Assembly (NCBI GenBank): GCA_016742255.1
Contig: JACVCB010000002.1
Span: 11,001-75,000, forward strand
Direction of reading: 5' to 3'
Origin: Leptospira sp.
GTDB taxonomy: Bacteria; Spirochaetota; Leptospiria; Leptospirales; Leptospiraceae
DNA: 64,000 nt
A program made the position numbers and the translations under genes. Positions within the stretch are counted from its first letter, which is position 1, and every line of letters starts with the position of its first letter. The notes below the pieces were generated by a model. It searched no databases, was not told the DNA's origin, and saw only the letters and a program-made list of their open reading frames with translations. Of this stretch, positions 48,061 through 57,262 are shown one piece after another.

Positions 48061-49887
48061 TTACTTTCGATCGACAATGAGAATTGTCACATCATCTGCA
48101 AATTCAACCGAACCTACATAATCCTTTGCTTCTTGGATGAGTAGGTTTGCGCATTCTTGTGCTACGTTTGATTTCCCTTTTGTGATAGCCATTTGGAATA
48201 ATTCGTCATCATAACGTTTGTTATGGTCTTTTGACATATGTTCCGTAATTCCATCTGTATACAGTACAAGCCTATCCCCTTTACCAAAAGAAAATGTTTT
48301 TTCTTCATAATAAAGATCTGGAATGAGCCCAAGGATTTTCCCTTTTACATCCAATGGTTTGGCTTTTGATTCTCCCGTTTTGAGAAGGAAAGGTGCATGA
48401 TGGCCTGCATTGGCGCAGAGAATGGAATTTTCTTTGATATTGATGATTCCATAGAATGCTGTGAGAAAATTTCCAGCCAATTTGCCAAACAACATATGGT
48501 TGAGTGTGGTTAAAAATAAAGAAGGGCTTTGTTTGATTTCTGGTTCAAAGTTTTTTAATACCATATGGGACATGGCCGCTAGAACCGCTGCGGAAAGTCC
48601 ATGCCCAGAAATATCAGCAATCAAAATGGAATAATGGTTCTCATCAATTTGTGTTACATCATAAAAATCACCACCAACTTGTTCGAGTGGGATGTGTGAA
48701 ACTCCATAACTCAATTCTTTTGTCTCTGGTAAAACAGATGGCATGATTTTTTGCATAATGTTTTTCGCACGACTGAGTTCTTTTCCTGTGTCTACAATTT
48801 GGTGGAAGAGTTGCGCATTTTTAATCGTATTACTGAGTCTTGCCGCAATGTTTGTAAGTAGGTCTAAATCGGAATGTTGGAAAGCATAACCCGAAAGTTT
48901 GTTATTGATGCTAATCACACCCAATAGTTCGTTTTGGTAAATGAGTGGTGCCGATATCAAAGATTTGGATTCAAACTTATAAGGTGAAAGTTTATTATAA
49001 CGAGGGTCCATATCTAAATTATGAATGAGTAGGCTTTCTTTTTTTTCTGCGACCCAACCTGAAACACCTTTCCCATATGGAACTTTGATTTGATCATAAG
49101 CATCTTCCGGAATTCCTTTGGCAGCAAGGATCCCTAATTCTTGTTTGGTGTTATTTGCTAAGTAAATAGTTCCAGAACTTGCACCTAAGTATTCTAATAC
49201 TCGGTTTAACATCCATTTCCCAAGTTCGTTTAAGCTCTTTTCCGAAACTGAAAGTTTTTCAAATTCATACAAAAGAGAAAGTTCTAAGATCCGTTTGTCT
49301 AAACTATCTTTTACGTTGGCATTTTGTATGGCAGTAGCAGCAACCTCTGAGAGAGAAATCAAATATTCTAAATCAGAATCATTAAAAATACGATCATTTG
49401 TTTTATTGATCACTTCCAGAGTTCCAATTAACCTTTCTTCAACAAAGAGTGGGACACAAATAAGCGATTTTGTTTTGAATCCAGTACGTTTGTCCATACT
49501 AGGATTGAATCTTGGATCTTTGTAGGCATCTACTAACGCGATCGGTTTTTTTTCTTTTGCTACCATCCCCACGATGCCTTCTCCTAGTTCCAATCTAGCA
49601 TATTCTTGGATGATCTCTCCTTTTTCACCCAGTGCAACCTCACAGTATAAAAATTCATCATTTTCCAAGAGGAAAAGGGAACTTGCTTCTGCTTCCAATA
49701 AATCCTTGGAGTATAACATGATGAGAGGAAGTAATTGGTGCAAATCCAGGTTTGCATTGAGAATGGAAGAAATATGAAGAAGACTTCTGAATTTGCTCAG
49801 GCTAGTTTGTGGGTCTGTCATAGAGGCAACATACCAATTTTTCCAATTGATTCCGATCCGTCGATTTAGAATTTTAAGTGTTTTCAT
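48061..49887 (-). CDS. Double-GAF SpoIIE-type phosphatase
   Basis: 608 residues (586 if the ATG at 49821, MTDPQTS, is used). Order: GAF domain 1 (about 35-190), GAF domain 2 (about 210-365), then PP2C/SpoIIE phosphatase with VGGDFYDVTQ, ADISGHGLSAAVLAA, NAGHHAPFLL and VLYTDGITEH plus ADDVTILIVD metal ligands. Cytosolic: no membrane segment. GAF domains may sense small ligands or redox state and the phosphatase acts on STAS proteins. Single gene. Confidence 0.92.
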   Translation of the reverse strand: MKTLKILNRRIGINWKNWYVASMTDPQTSLSKFRSLLHISSILNANLDLHQLLPLIMLYSKDLLEAEASSLFLLENDEFLYCEVALGEKGEIIQEYARLELGEGIVGMVAKEKKPIALVDAYKDPRFNPSMDKRTGFKTKSLICVPLFVEERLIGTLEVINKTNDRIFNDSDLEYLISLSEVAATAIQNANVKDSLDKRILELSLLYEFEKLSVSEKSLNELGKWMLNRVLEYLGASSGTIYLANNTKQELGILAAKGIPEDAYDQIKVPYGKGVSGWVAEKKESLLIHNLDMDPRYNKLSPYKFESKSLISAPLIYQNELLGVISINNKLSGYAFQHSDLDLLTNIAARLSNTIKNAQLFHQIVDTGKELSRAKNIMQKIMPSVLPETKELSYGVSHIPLEQVGGDFYDVTQIDENHYSILIADISGHGLSAAVLAAMSHMVLKNFEPEIKQSPSLFLTTLNHMLFGKLAGNFLTAFYGIINIKENSILCANAGHHAPFLLKTGESKAKPLDVKGKILGLIPDLYYEEKTFSFGKGDRLVLYTDGITEHMSKDHNKRYDDELFQMAITKGKSNVAQECANLLIQEAKDYVGSVEFADDVTILIVDRK

Positions 49888-49938
49888 TTTGGATGAGGGA
49901 AAAGGTAAACTTCCGAAAAATCACCTTCTTAGTGTTTT

Positions 49939-49956
49939 TTGATCTCAATGAATCAA
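49939..49956. promoter_or_regulatory. Second FNR-like half-site pair
   Basis: TTGAT and ATCAA arms are present but 8 bases apart, not the standard 4, just upstream of the good site at 49962. It could be an accessory site or chance. Confidence 0.25.
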
Positions 49957-49961
49957 TCTTC

Positions 49962-49975
49962 TTGACTTACATCAA
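49962..49975 (+). promoter_or_regulatory. CRP/FNR-family (FNR/NnrR/Dnr-like) box
   Basis: TTGAC, four bases, ATCAA: a one-mismatch fit to the FNR/Dnr consensus TTGAT-N4-ATCAA, centred about 61 bases before the nirK ATG. Such boxes control nitrite-reductase genes in response to low oxygen or nitric oxide. The regulator gene is not in the window. Confidence 0.65.
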
Positions 49976-50029
49976 TGTTAGAATACAAAAAACTGCTTAC
50001 ACTTCAAAACATAGGAAATCGTAAATCAT

Positions 50030-51424
50030 ATGAATTTCATAAAATCAAAACAAACCATCTTTTATCTGTTCCTTTTATTCCTATTTACCTTTCTTTTTCA
50101 ATGTGGAAAAGAAACAATTGAGGAAGCAAAACTAACATATGCACCACAAGTGCCTCCCCACATTGATCGCACTTACGAAGCAAAAGTCATCGTCAATATA
50201 GAAACGATCGAGGTTGTAGGTCGACTCGCTGACGGAGTCGAATATACATTCTGGACTTTTGGTGGATCTGTGCCTGGGCCTATGATCCGTGTCAGGGAAG
50301 GGGACCAAGTGGAGTTCCATTTAAAAAACCATCCTTCTAGCAAAATGCCACATAACATCGATTTGCATGCTGTCACTGGGCAAGGTGGTGGTGCAGCGGC
50401 TTCTCTCACAATCCCAGGACATGCTTCTAAATTTTCGTTCAAAGCTCTCAATCCTGGACTTTATATTTACCACTGTGCTACCTCTCCTGTGGGAATGCAC
50501 ATTGCAAATGGAATGTATGGACTCATCTTTGTACAACCAAAGGATGATCTACCAAAAGTGGACAAGGAATACTATGTAGTCCAAAGTGAGTTTTATACAA
50601 AAGGGAAAAATGGAGAACCAGGTTTACAATCATTTAGCATGGAGAAGGCGATAACTGAAATTCCAGACTACGTAGTGTTTAATGGTTCTGTCGGTTCATT
50701 GGTGGAAGATAGGGCGATTACAGCAAAAGTAGGGGAAAAAGTTAGATTGTTTGTTGGGAATGGTGGTCCAAATTTAGTTTCTTCCTTCCATGTGATTGGA
50801 GAGATTTTTGATCATGTGTATACAGAAGGTGGAATATTGCCAAACCAAAAAAATGTACAAACCACTCTCATCCCTGCCGGGGGATCTGCTATTGTTGATT
50901 TTACGGTTGATGTGCCAGGGACTTTGATACTCGTAGACCATTCCATTTTTAGAACATTTAACAAAGGTTCACTTGGGATGCTGAAAGTAGAAGGTGAACC
51001 CAATCCAAATGTTTATTCTGGAAAACAAGAAGATACTGTTTATTTACCGGAAGGACCAGCCATCCAAAGGATGGTAACTGAGGTAAAACCAAAAGTTTCT
51101 GCCAAAACCAAAGAGGAAGTTTTGGCGAATGGAGAAAGAGTTTATAAGTCAGTTTGTTCCGCATGTCATATGAAAGAAGGCCAAGGTGTTGCGGGAGTTT
51201 TCCCACCACTAGCAAAATCAGATTTTTTAAACGCTGATAAACAAAGAGCCATCCAAGTGTTAAAAAAGGGTTTGAGTGGGCAAATCACAGTGAATGGTCA
51301 AAAATACAATAACGTAATGCCTCACCTAGAACTTTCCAATGAAGAAATTGCAAGTGTATTGAGTTATGTTTACAGCAAATGGGATAATAAAGGATATATG
51401 GTAACTGAACAAGAAGTGAGGTAA
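50030..51424 (+). CDS. nirK: AniA-like copper nitrite reductase with haem c domain
   Basis: 464 residues. Lipoprotein signal ending in FTFLFQC. Two cupredoxin domains: type 1/2 copper ligands His108 and His113 ([12 protein letters not shown]), His148-Cys149 ([20 protein letters not shown], with His157 and Met162) and a later type 2 His in [14 protein letters not shown]. The short linker after the Cys is the AniA pattern known from Neisseria. The last 100 residues are a class I cytochrome c with CSACH (376-380) and a candidate Met ligand in NNVMPHLE. It reduces nitrite to nitric oxide, with the fused haem as electron entry. First gene of nirK-nirV-SCO. Confidence 0.94.
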   Translation: MNFIKSKQTIFYLFLLFLFTFLFQCGKETIEEAKLTYAPQVPPHIDRTYEAKVIVNIETIEVVGRLADGVEYTFWTFGGSVPGPMIRVREGDQVEFHLKNHPSSKMPHNIDLHAVTGQGGGAAASLTIPGHASKFSFKALNPGLYIYHCATSPVGMHIANGMYGLIFVQPKDDLPKVDKEYYVVQSEFYTKGKNGEPGLQSFSMEKAITEIPDYVVFNGSVGSLVEDRAITAKVGEKVRLFVGNGGPNLVSSFHVIGEIFDHVYTEGGILPNQKNVQTTLIPAGGSAIVDFTVDVPGTLILVDHSIFRTFNKGSLGMLKVEGEPNPNVYSGKQEDTVYLPEGPAIQRMVTEVKPKVSAKTKEEVLANGERVYKSVCSACHMKEGQGVAGVFPPLAKSDFLNADKQRAIQVLKKGLSGQITVNGQKYNNVMPHLELSNEEIASVLSYVYSKWDNKGYMVTEQEVR

Positions 51425-51451
51425 CCATATTTGGAAAGGGAAAGAAATCAA

Positions 51452-52258
51452 ATGGAAAAACGAAAGAATTGGACAAAATTGAAACATCAAACAATCCTTT
51501 TGCTGGTCCTAGTTTCGTTTGTTTCCTTTGGTTCCCTGCAATCGGAAATGATCAAGATCCCTTCGGGGAAATGGAAACCCTTTCTGAAAGACGGATCTTC
51601 TTTGCCGAATGCCCAAGTGAAAGTGAACAGTTTTGAGATGGACGAGTATCCTGTCACCAAGCAAGAGTTTTACGAATTTACTTTGTTGCATCCAGATTGG
51701 AAAAAAGGAAAACCATCTTCTTTATTTGTAGATGCTGGTTACCTGGCAGATTGGAAAAACGGGAAACCTAAGGAATCTGATATGTTGACACCTGTGACAT
51801 ATGTGTCTTGGTTTTCTGCAGAAGCTTTTTGTGAATCAAAAGGCAAACGATTACCCACTGAATCTGAATGGGAATATGTTGGAAGTATTCCTCCGCAAGG
51901 TAAAAACCAAAAAGCGATTGAAGCAGTGATACTCAAGTGGTATGGGGAACCTAGGCCAGAAGTTTTGCCTAAGGTTGGTTTGTACAAAAACAAACTCGGA
52001 GTATATGACCAACATGGAATGATTTGGGAATGGGTGTATGACTTTAATAATACTTCTGTAACGGGTGATTCTAGGCAAGATTCAGATATTGAAAGTAGTC
52101 TCTTCTGTGGTGGAGGTTCACTGAAAGCAAATGATTTTTCGAATTATGCATCCTATATGCGATTTGGGTACCGCGCTGGCTTAAAAGGTTGGTATACGGC
52201 CAAATATTTAGGATTTCGATGTGTGACAGACCAGAATAAAAAGGAAGGTTCAAAATGA
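51452..52258 (+). CDS. nirV: NirV-like FGE-sulfatase-domain protein
   Basis: 268 residues from ATG 51452, preceded by GGAAAGGG; a TTG at 51431 is less likely. Signal peptide core ILLLVLVSFVSFGS. The rest is a formylglycine-generating-enzyme-like domain: KIPSGKWKPF, FEMDEYPVTKQEFYEFT, PVTYVSWFSAEAFCESKGKR, LPTESEWEYVG and YLGFRCV at the end. NirV proteins of this type accompany nirK in several denitrifiers; their role is not defined, possibly copper-site assembly. Overlaps the SCO gene by 4 bases. Confidence 0.88.
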   Translation: MEKRKNWTKLKHQTILLLVLVSFVSFGSLQSEMIKIPSGKWKPFLKDGSSLPNAQVKVNSFEMDEYPVTKQEFYEFTLLHPDWKKGKPSSLFVDAGYLADWKNGKPKESDMLTPVTYVSWFSAEAFCESKGKRLPTESEWEYVGSIPPQGKNQKAIEAVILKWYGEPRPEVLPKVGLYKNKLGVYDQHGMIWEWVYDFNNTSVTGDSRQDSDIESSLFCGGGSLKANDFSNYASYMRFGYRAGLKGWYTAKYLGFRCVTDQNKKEGSK

Positions 52259-52872
52259 ATCAAACGATTTCAAAATATTTTTCTTATCTTATGTTATTAT
52301 CAATAGGAATTTCATTTTCTCAGTGTGACGAACATAATGCAAATCATCACCATGAACATGAACCTCTGTTAGTTGCAGGTGAACCTGCACAAGGGAGTTT
52401 ATTGGAGCTAAAAAGCCAATGGCAAAATGAAGATAATAAATCGGTAAGTTTTGTTGATTGGAAAGGAAAACCGTTTCTCATCAGTATGTTTTATGCTTCT
52501 TGTATTTCCATTTGCCCACGGTTAGTTTCTGATTTGGAACAAGTGGCAAAAAAAATCGAATCAGAATCAGGCAAAGTACCAAATGTCATCCTTGTGAGTT
52601 TTGATTCTGAAAATGATAAACCCCAAGTGTTAAAAGATTATAAAAAGAAGATGGGCCTTGGTCAAAATTGGACACTTCTCACGGGAAAGGAAGAAGACGT
52701 TCGGATGTTGTCAGTGGTTCTTGGTATCAATTTTAAAAAAATGGCAAGAGGAGAATTCAATCATTCTGCAGTGATCAGTTTATTTGACCGGGAAGGTTTG
52801 AATGTAACAAGAATCGAAGGGATTGGATCCAATGTCGACACGATGATTCTTAAGTTTAAAGAACTGAAGTGA
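52255..52872 (+). CDS. SCO1/SenC/PrrC-family copper chaperone
   Basis: 205 residues. Lipoprotein signal ending SFSQC, then a His-rich stretch (HNANHHHEHEP) likely to bind metal. The thioredoxin-fold SCO motif is FYASCISICPRL (Cys83, Cys87), with the third copper ligand His170 in FNHSAVISLFD. SCO proteins deliver copper to cytochrome oxidase, and in nitrite-reducing operons probably to NirK. Third gene of the nir operon, coupled to nirV. Confidence 0.92.
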   Translation: MNQTISKYFSYLMLLSIGISFSQCDEHNANHHHEHEPLLVAGEPAQGSLLELKSQWQNEDNKSVSFVDWKGKPFLISMFYASCISICPRLVSDLEQVAKKIESESGKVPNVILVSFDSENDKPQVLKDYKKKMGLGQNWTLLTGKEEDVRMLSVVLGINFKKMARGEFNHSAVISLFDREGLNVTRIEGIGSNVDTMILKFKELK

Positions 52873-52880
52873 GTTATAAT

Positions 52881-52911
52881 CGACACCAATCCTTGTTTTT
52901 GATTGGTGTTG
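52881..52911 (+). terminator. Terminator-like hairpin after the nir operon
   Basis: An 11-bp stem with one G-T pair (ACACCAATC and GATTGGTGT at its core) and a 9-base loop, nine bases past the SCO stop. The T-run after it is poor (TGTGTTTG). Confidence 0.55.
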
Positions 52912-52984
52912 TGTGTTTGAGAATTGAATTGCCAAACTAACAAAAGCTTTTATTTTGATCTGAATCGAGAGAAGAGTAACCAAT

Positions 52985-54046
52985 TTGAAAATTCTATCCT
53001 TATCAAAAAACATAAATACTTTGTTTTTTTTCGTTGTTATATTCTCTCTTTCTCATTTGTTTCTCTTTTGTAAAAAAGAGTCTGAAACCAATCAAGATTT
53101 GCTGAAAATTATTTCCTTAAACTTGTATGCGCGTTCTTGTGCAGGCCAGAACGCATTTCCTTCCAATGGAGCTGTTGGTTCTCTTATTCGTTATCAAATT
53201 GCCCCATCCCTAACCAATTCTCAAATCACAACGTTTAACGCACCTCACCAAGTATTCCCACCACAAACAGGTATAACCCAAAAAAACAAATTATCTGTTT
53301 TTTACCCTGGTACTGATTCTACTCCTTGTGAAATCAATGCGATTTTACAACAAGGTGCTACAAGAGGATACCATGTCATTGGGCTTAGTTATCCAAATGG
53401 TGAGGCAGTGAATACCATTTGTAACCAGGGTTCTGCAAGGAATGATGCCAGTTGTTTTGAAATGGTTAGGCGTGAAATCGTAACAGGTGAATCTGTCTCT
53501 CCTTATGTCGCAGTGGACTCTGGCAATGCAATCGAAGGTAGACTTTTATCTTTATTACTTTACTTAAATCAAAATTATCCAGGGCAAGGTTGGGACCAAT
53601 ATGTATCAGGTGGTTCGATTCTCTGGTCGAGTGTTTATGTCGGTGGGCATTCCCAAGGCAGTGGACATGCTGCTTACCAAGGAAAAATTCGAACTGTTGG
53701 CAGAGTTTCCATCTACAGTGGAGTTTCAGATTATAGTTTGCAAACAGCTTCCACCCCTTCTTGGTTTGGGCTCTCACAACAAGCACCTGCAGGTTCTTAT
53801 TATGGATTGATCCATGAAAACGATTCAATTGCTAACCTCAGTGGTAATATGAATCAGGTAACTGATGTTTGGTTGAGTCCACTAGGAATGGTAGGGGCTT
53901 TGACTAATGTGAATGTCGGGAGTCCATATGGAAATAGCAAACGTTTGGTGACTACTTCTTGTAATGGAATGGGAACACTTGCAATGCACTCATGCCCTAT
54001 GTTCAATGGATTCCAAAATGTTTGGAATTATGTAAGTTACCCTTAA
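52985..54046 (+). CDS. Alpha/beta-hydrolase-like lipoprotein
   Basis: 353 residues from a TTG start with GAGAAGAG upstream. Signal sequence ends in SHLFLFC, a possible lipoprotein Cys. The segment VYVGGHSQGSGHAAYQG is a nucleophile elbow (G-H-S-Q-G) of an alpha/beta hydrolase; ARSCAGQNAFPSNG and several paired Cys suggest disulfides. The acid and base residues cannot be assigned with certainty. Surface or periplasmic esterase-like function is inferred. Stands alone, convergent with the SDR gene. Confidence 0.75.
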   Translation: MKILSLSKNINTLFFFVVIFSLSHLFLFCKKESETNQDLLKIISLNLYARSCAGQNAFPSNGAVGSLIRYQIAPSLTNSQITTFNAPHQVFPPQTGITQKNKLSVFYPGTDSTPCEINAILQQGATRGYHVIGLSYPNGEAVNTICNQGSARNDASCFEMVRREIVTGESVSPYVAVDSGNAIEGRLLSLLLYLNQNYPGQGWDQYVSGGSILWSSVYVGGHSQGSGHAAYQGKIRTVGRVSIYSGVSDYSLQTASTPSWFGLSQQAPAGSYYGLIHENDSIANLSGNMNQVTDVWLSPLGMVGALTNVNVGSPYGNSKRLVTTSCNGMGTLAMHSCPMFNGFQNVWNYVSYP

Positions 54047-54074
54047 TCTTTTAGAAAGTAGGGAATCTTATTTT

Positions 54075-54815
54075 CTAAAATGCTGGAAGACGTTTGAATA
54101 TCCATTCAGGAATGACTTGGATGATGAACATAATGAAACGCCAAGGCCAACGAATATAAACTTCATTCTTTTTGTTCAATCCAGCAGTGACTATTTTTTC
54201 GCCGGCTTCTTCTGGTGTTAACGTTAACCAAGGAATTAAATTGTGTCCCATTGACATCTTCGTATAGACTGGTCCAAGTAATATGGTACCGATGTGCACA
54301 CCATTTGGAAAAACAAGTGCACGTAAACCAGAAAGATAAGTTGTTAAACCAGCCTTTGCGCTGCCATAAATGTAGTTTAATTTTCTGCCTCTGATCCCTG
54401 CAACAGAGCTAACGACTGTAATGATTCCCGATTTTCTTTTTTCCATACTTATCGAAATGGCATTCACAAGTGCAACAACTCCAGTAAAATTGATTTGAAT
54501 GGTTTTTTCTAATTCTCTCCAATTTTCTCTGGCAAATGTTTGGTCCTCATAATAACCAACGAGGATATAAACATGATTTGGTTCTACATTCAGTCCGGAA
54601 TAGAAGGAATCAAAAGATTGCATATTTGCGATGTCTAATTCATGGGTTTGAATTAAAATATTATATTTGGAAAGTATTTTTGTTTTTAAATCAGATAACT
54701 TTTGTTTGTCTCTACCTGTAATTGAAATAGAATGGCCTCTTTTGGCTAAAGATTCAACTACCCAAACGCCAATATCAGAAGTGCCTCCAATCACTAAAGA
54801 ATGGTCCTTACTCAC
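54075..54815 (-). CDS. Short-chain dehydrogenase/reductase
   Basis: 246 residues. NAD(P)-binding GGTSDIGVWVVE, SSVAGIRG with the catalytic Ser, and YIYGSAKAGLTTYL with Tyr and Lys. A C-terminal hydrophobic stretch (FIMFIIQVIPEWIF) may tie it to the membrane. Substrate unknown. It starts 3 bases after the hybrid kinase gene, so belongs to the same transcript. Confidence 0.9.
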   Translation of the reverse strand: MSKDHSLVIGGTSDIGVWVVESLAKRGHSISITGRDKQKLSDLKTKILSKYNILIQTHELDIANMQSFDSFYSGLNVEPNHVYILVGYYEDQTFARENWRELEKTIQINFTGVVALVNAISISMEKRKSGIITVVSSVAGIRGRKLNYIYGSAKAGLTTYLSGLRALVFPNGVHIGTILLGPVYTKMSMGHNLIPWLTLTPEEAGEKIVTAGLNKKNEVYIRWPWRFIMFIIQVIPEWIFKRLPAF

Positions 54816-54818
54816 TAT

Positions 54819-57230
54819 TTATTCCTTTGACCATTTTTTGATCATAAATACTAATTCTTGCATTAAAAGAGGTTTTGTCATAAAATCATTCATTCCAGCG
54901 GAAAGGCATTTTTCTTTTTCTTCTTCCATAACATTCGCAGTGAGTGCAATGATGATAGGTTGTTTTGTTAAAATTTGATTTTGCCTAATTAGTTTGGTTA
55001 CTTGGATTCCATCCAGATCTGGCATTTGAACATCTAAAAATATAAAATCTGGTTTTTCTCTTTCGACTAATGCAAGTGTATCATTGCCATTTTCTGCAAT
55101 TAGGGCTGAATATCCAAGTTTTTTCAAAAACATTTTTGAAACTTTCAGATTGATTGAATCATCATCAGCGATTAAAATTTTTGCAGGGTATTGTTCTGCT
55201 AAATGTTTTTCCCACTCTACAACTTTTAGAATACTTTGGTTTGTTGTTTCCGTGTTTGTTTTGATTGAGTCATAAGTGAGTTCGACTGGGATTTTAACTT
55301 GAAAGACAGATCCTTTGCCTAATTCAGATTGAACAGAGATTGTTCCTGATAATTCTTCTACAATTTTTTTTGTGATCGTAAGACCAAGTCCAGTTCCATT
55401 TGTTTTTCCAGACAAGTGAGAATGGATTTGCATAAATGGTTCGAAGAGTTCTCCAATTTTTTCATATGGGATTCCGATTCCAGTATCCTTCACTTGCAAG
55501 ACCAATAAACTTTTTTTATCATCGATTGTTTCGGATGATACAATGAGTGAGATCCATCCATTTTCGGTAAACTTGACTGCATTGCCCAAAAGATTAGAGA
55601 GGATTTGAGTGAAACGCCTCTGGTCCGTGATGATTGTATCAGGAATTTCACCGTCGATCACTAAGTTTATTTTCACAGATTCGGTGTTCAGTTTCGATTT
55701 GAATAATTGCACCATATCATTTAAAAGTTTTTTTAAAACAATTGGTTCTAATCTTAATTCTAACTTACCTGACTCCAATTTTGTTAAATCTAGAATATCG
55801 TTGATTAATAATAAAAGATTTTCACCGCTAAATTGAATTAAACTTAGATATTCCTTTTGTTCATCAGTTAAGTTGGTTTGTCCAAACATTTGGGTCATCC
55901 CCAAAATTCCATTCATAGGTGTTCGGATTTCATGGCTCATGGTGGATAAAAAAGCAGATTTAAATTTTACTTCTGCAAGAGCTAACTCTTTCTCTTGTTT
56001 GAGTTTTTCTCGATTCTTAAAATTTTGGATCATACGATCTGCTATGAATATAGCTTGTGATAACCCAAATACTAAAAATCCATATTGTGCGAGGTAAGCA
56101 GTGCCTTTTTTTGCAAATTCGGTTAAGATATCTAATGAAAAAAGTAACATTGTTGAAACGAGGGAAAATAGAAAAAATTTTGCACCAGGTTTTTTGATCA
56201 AAACTCCGTGAACAATTGGATACATTAATGAGAATAATCCAAGTAACGCTAATATTAAATGAAAGGATTGTATTTGTGAATAAATGGGAATTGGAAAAGG
56301 AATTCCAAACAACAAAAGTATTGCACAGAAATAATTCGACAAATAGATAAATGAGTATTTTTTATCAGGATAAACTTCTTTCACATATCTTACAAAGGAA
56401 AGGTACAATAAAGTAAATGAAAAGCCATTTAGTCTAACCATGATTTCATAAACACCCATGGGAAGATAATTGTAAATAAGCCGAGTTTCACCAATACTAA
56501 GTAACCTAACAGATGCAAGAAAACATACAAACGAAAAATAGAGATGAGTTTTTTCGTCTCTCCAAAATAGAAATAAAACAAAGTGAAAAAAGGCAAGTGT
56601 GCCAAGTGATGCCATAACTAAAATATCACGGCTAGTGGCTTCAAAAAATGATTTGGTGATTCCTTCGTGTGTTCCAATTAGATATGGTGTCGCAATTCCG
56701 CAAACATGATATTGAAAACAAGAAACTTGGATGTTTAAGTTGATTTCACTATTAATTCGAGAAGGAAGCGCAATGGTTTGTATATTGATACTGGAAATCT
56801 CTGACTCGCTATCAATACCTAACTTTCCAGATTCATAAATTTTTTCTTCACCTACGAGGATTTTAAATGCATTCCTTGTGACACCGTTTTGTAAGTAAAA
56901 TGTTTTTGCATCTGGATTCACTAAGATTTTTAACTGTAGGGTGGCATACCCCTCTTTATAGGGAACACCCATTTGATTTGTCCAGTTGCCAGGAATTTTT
57001 GTAAAATTGGAATGATCATTTTGAGTGGTTAACAATTGTTTCCACTCAATCTTCCATTCTCCATTTAAGGGAACATTCCCATATAGATCAAAATTCCAAT
57101 TTCTTAAATCTAAGACTCCAGCTTTAGCTGTAGGTGGATTCGGTTTGTCATAAGAGTAACATCCTGCTAAAGTAAAGATTAAAAACGAAATCGTGACTTT
57201 CAGAATGAATCGAAGGAACATCTTTACCAA
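54819..57230 (-). CDS. 7TMR-DISM hybrid histidine kinase with receiver
   Basis: About 803 residues (TTG 57230; an ATG at 57221 is three codons in). Lipoprotein-like signal ending TLAGC, an extracytoplasmic DISM-type beta-sandwich (about 35-200), seven membrane helices (about 205-395), HisKA with MSHEIRTPMNGILGMTQ (His near 431), HATPase_c (NLLGNAVKFTENGW, GTGLGLTITKKIVEELSG) and a receiver (ILIADDDSINLKVSK, FLDVQMPDLDG, Asp near 732). Senses an external signal by the DISM domain; output partner unknown. It lies between the ECF41 gene (32 bases upstream) and the SDR gene. Confidence 0.92.
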   Translation of the reverse strand: MVKMFLRFILKVTISFLIFTLAGCYSYDKPNPPTAKAGVLDLRNWNFDLYGNVPLNGEWKIEWKQLLTTQNDHSNFTKIPGNWTNQMGVPYKEGYATLQLKILVNPDAKTFYLQNGVTRNAFKILVGEEKIYESGKLGIDSESEISSINIQTIALPSRINSEINLNIQVSCFQYHVCGIATPYLIGTHEGITKSFFEATSRDILVMASLGTLAFFHFVLFLFWRDEKTHLYFSFVCFLASVRLLSIGETRLIYNYLPMGVYEIMVRLNGFSFTLLYLSFVRYVKEVYPDKKYSFIYLSNYFCAILLLFGIPFPIPIYSQIQSFHLILALLGLFSLMYPIVHGVLIKKPGAKFFLFSLVSTMLLFSLDILTEFAKKGTAYLAQYGFLVFGLSQAIFIADRMIQNFKNREKLKQEKELALAEVKFKSAFLSTMSHEIRTPMNGILGMTQMFGQTNLTDEQKEYLSLIQFSGENLLLLINDILDLTKLESGKLELRLEPIVLKKLLNDMVQLFKSKLNTESVKINLVIDGEIPDTIITDQRRFTQILSNLLGNAVKFTENGWISLIVSSETIDDKKSLLVLQVKDTGIGIPYEKIGELFEPFMQIHSHLSGKTNGTGLGLTITKKIVEELSGTISVQSELGKGSVFQVKIPVELTYDSIKTNTETTNQSILKVVEWEKHLAEQYPAKILIADDDSINLKVSKMFLKKLGYSALIAENGNDTLALVEREKPDFIFLDVQMPDLDGIQVTKLIRQNQILTKQPIIIALTANVMEEEKEKCLSAGMNDFMTKPLLMQELVFMIKKWSKE

Positions 57231-57262
57231 TATGACGATAGGATGTAAGGTGATCCTTCAAT

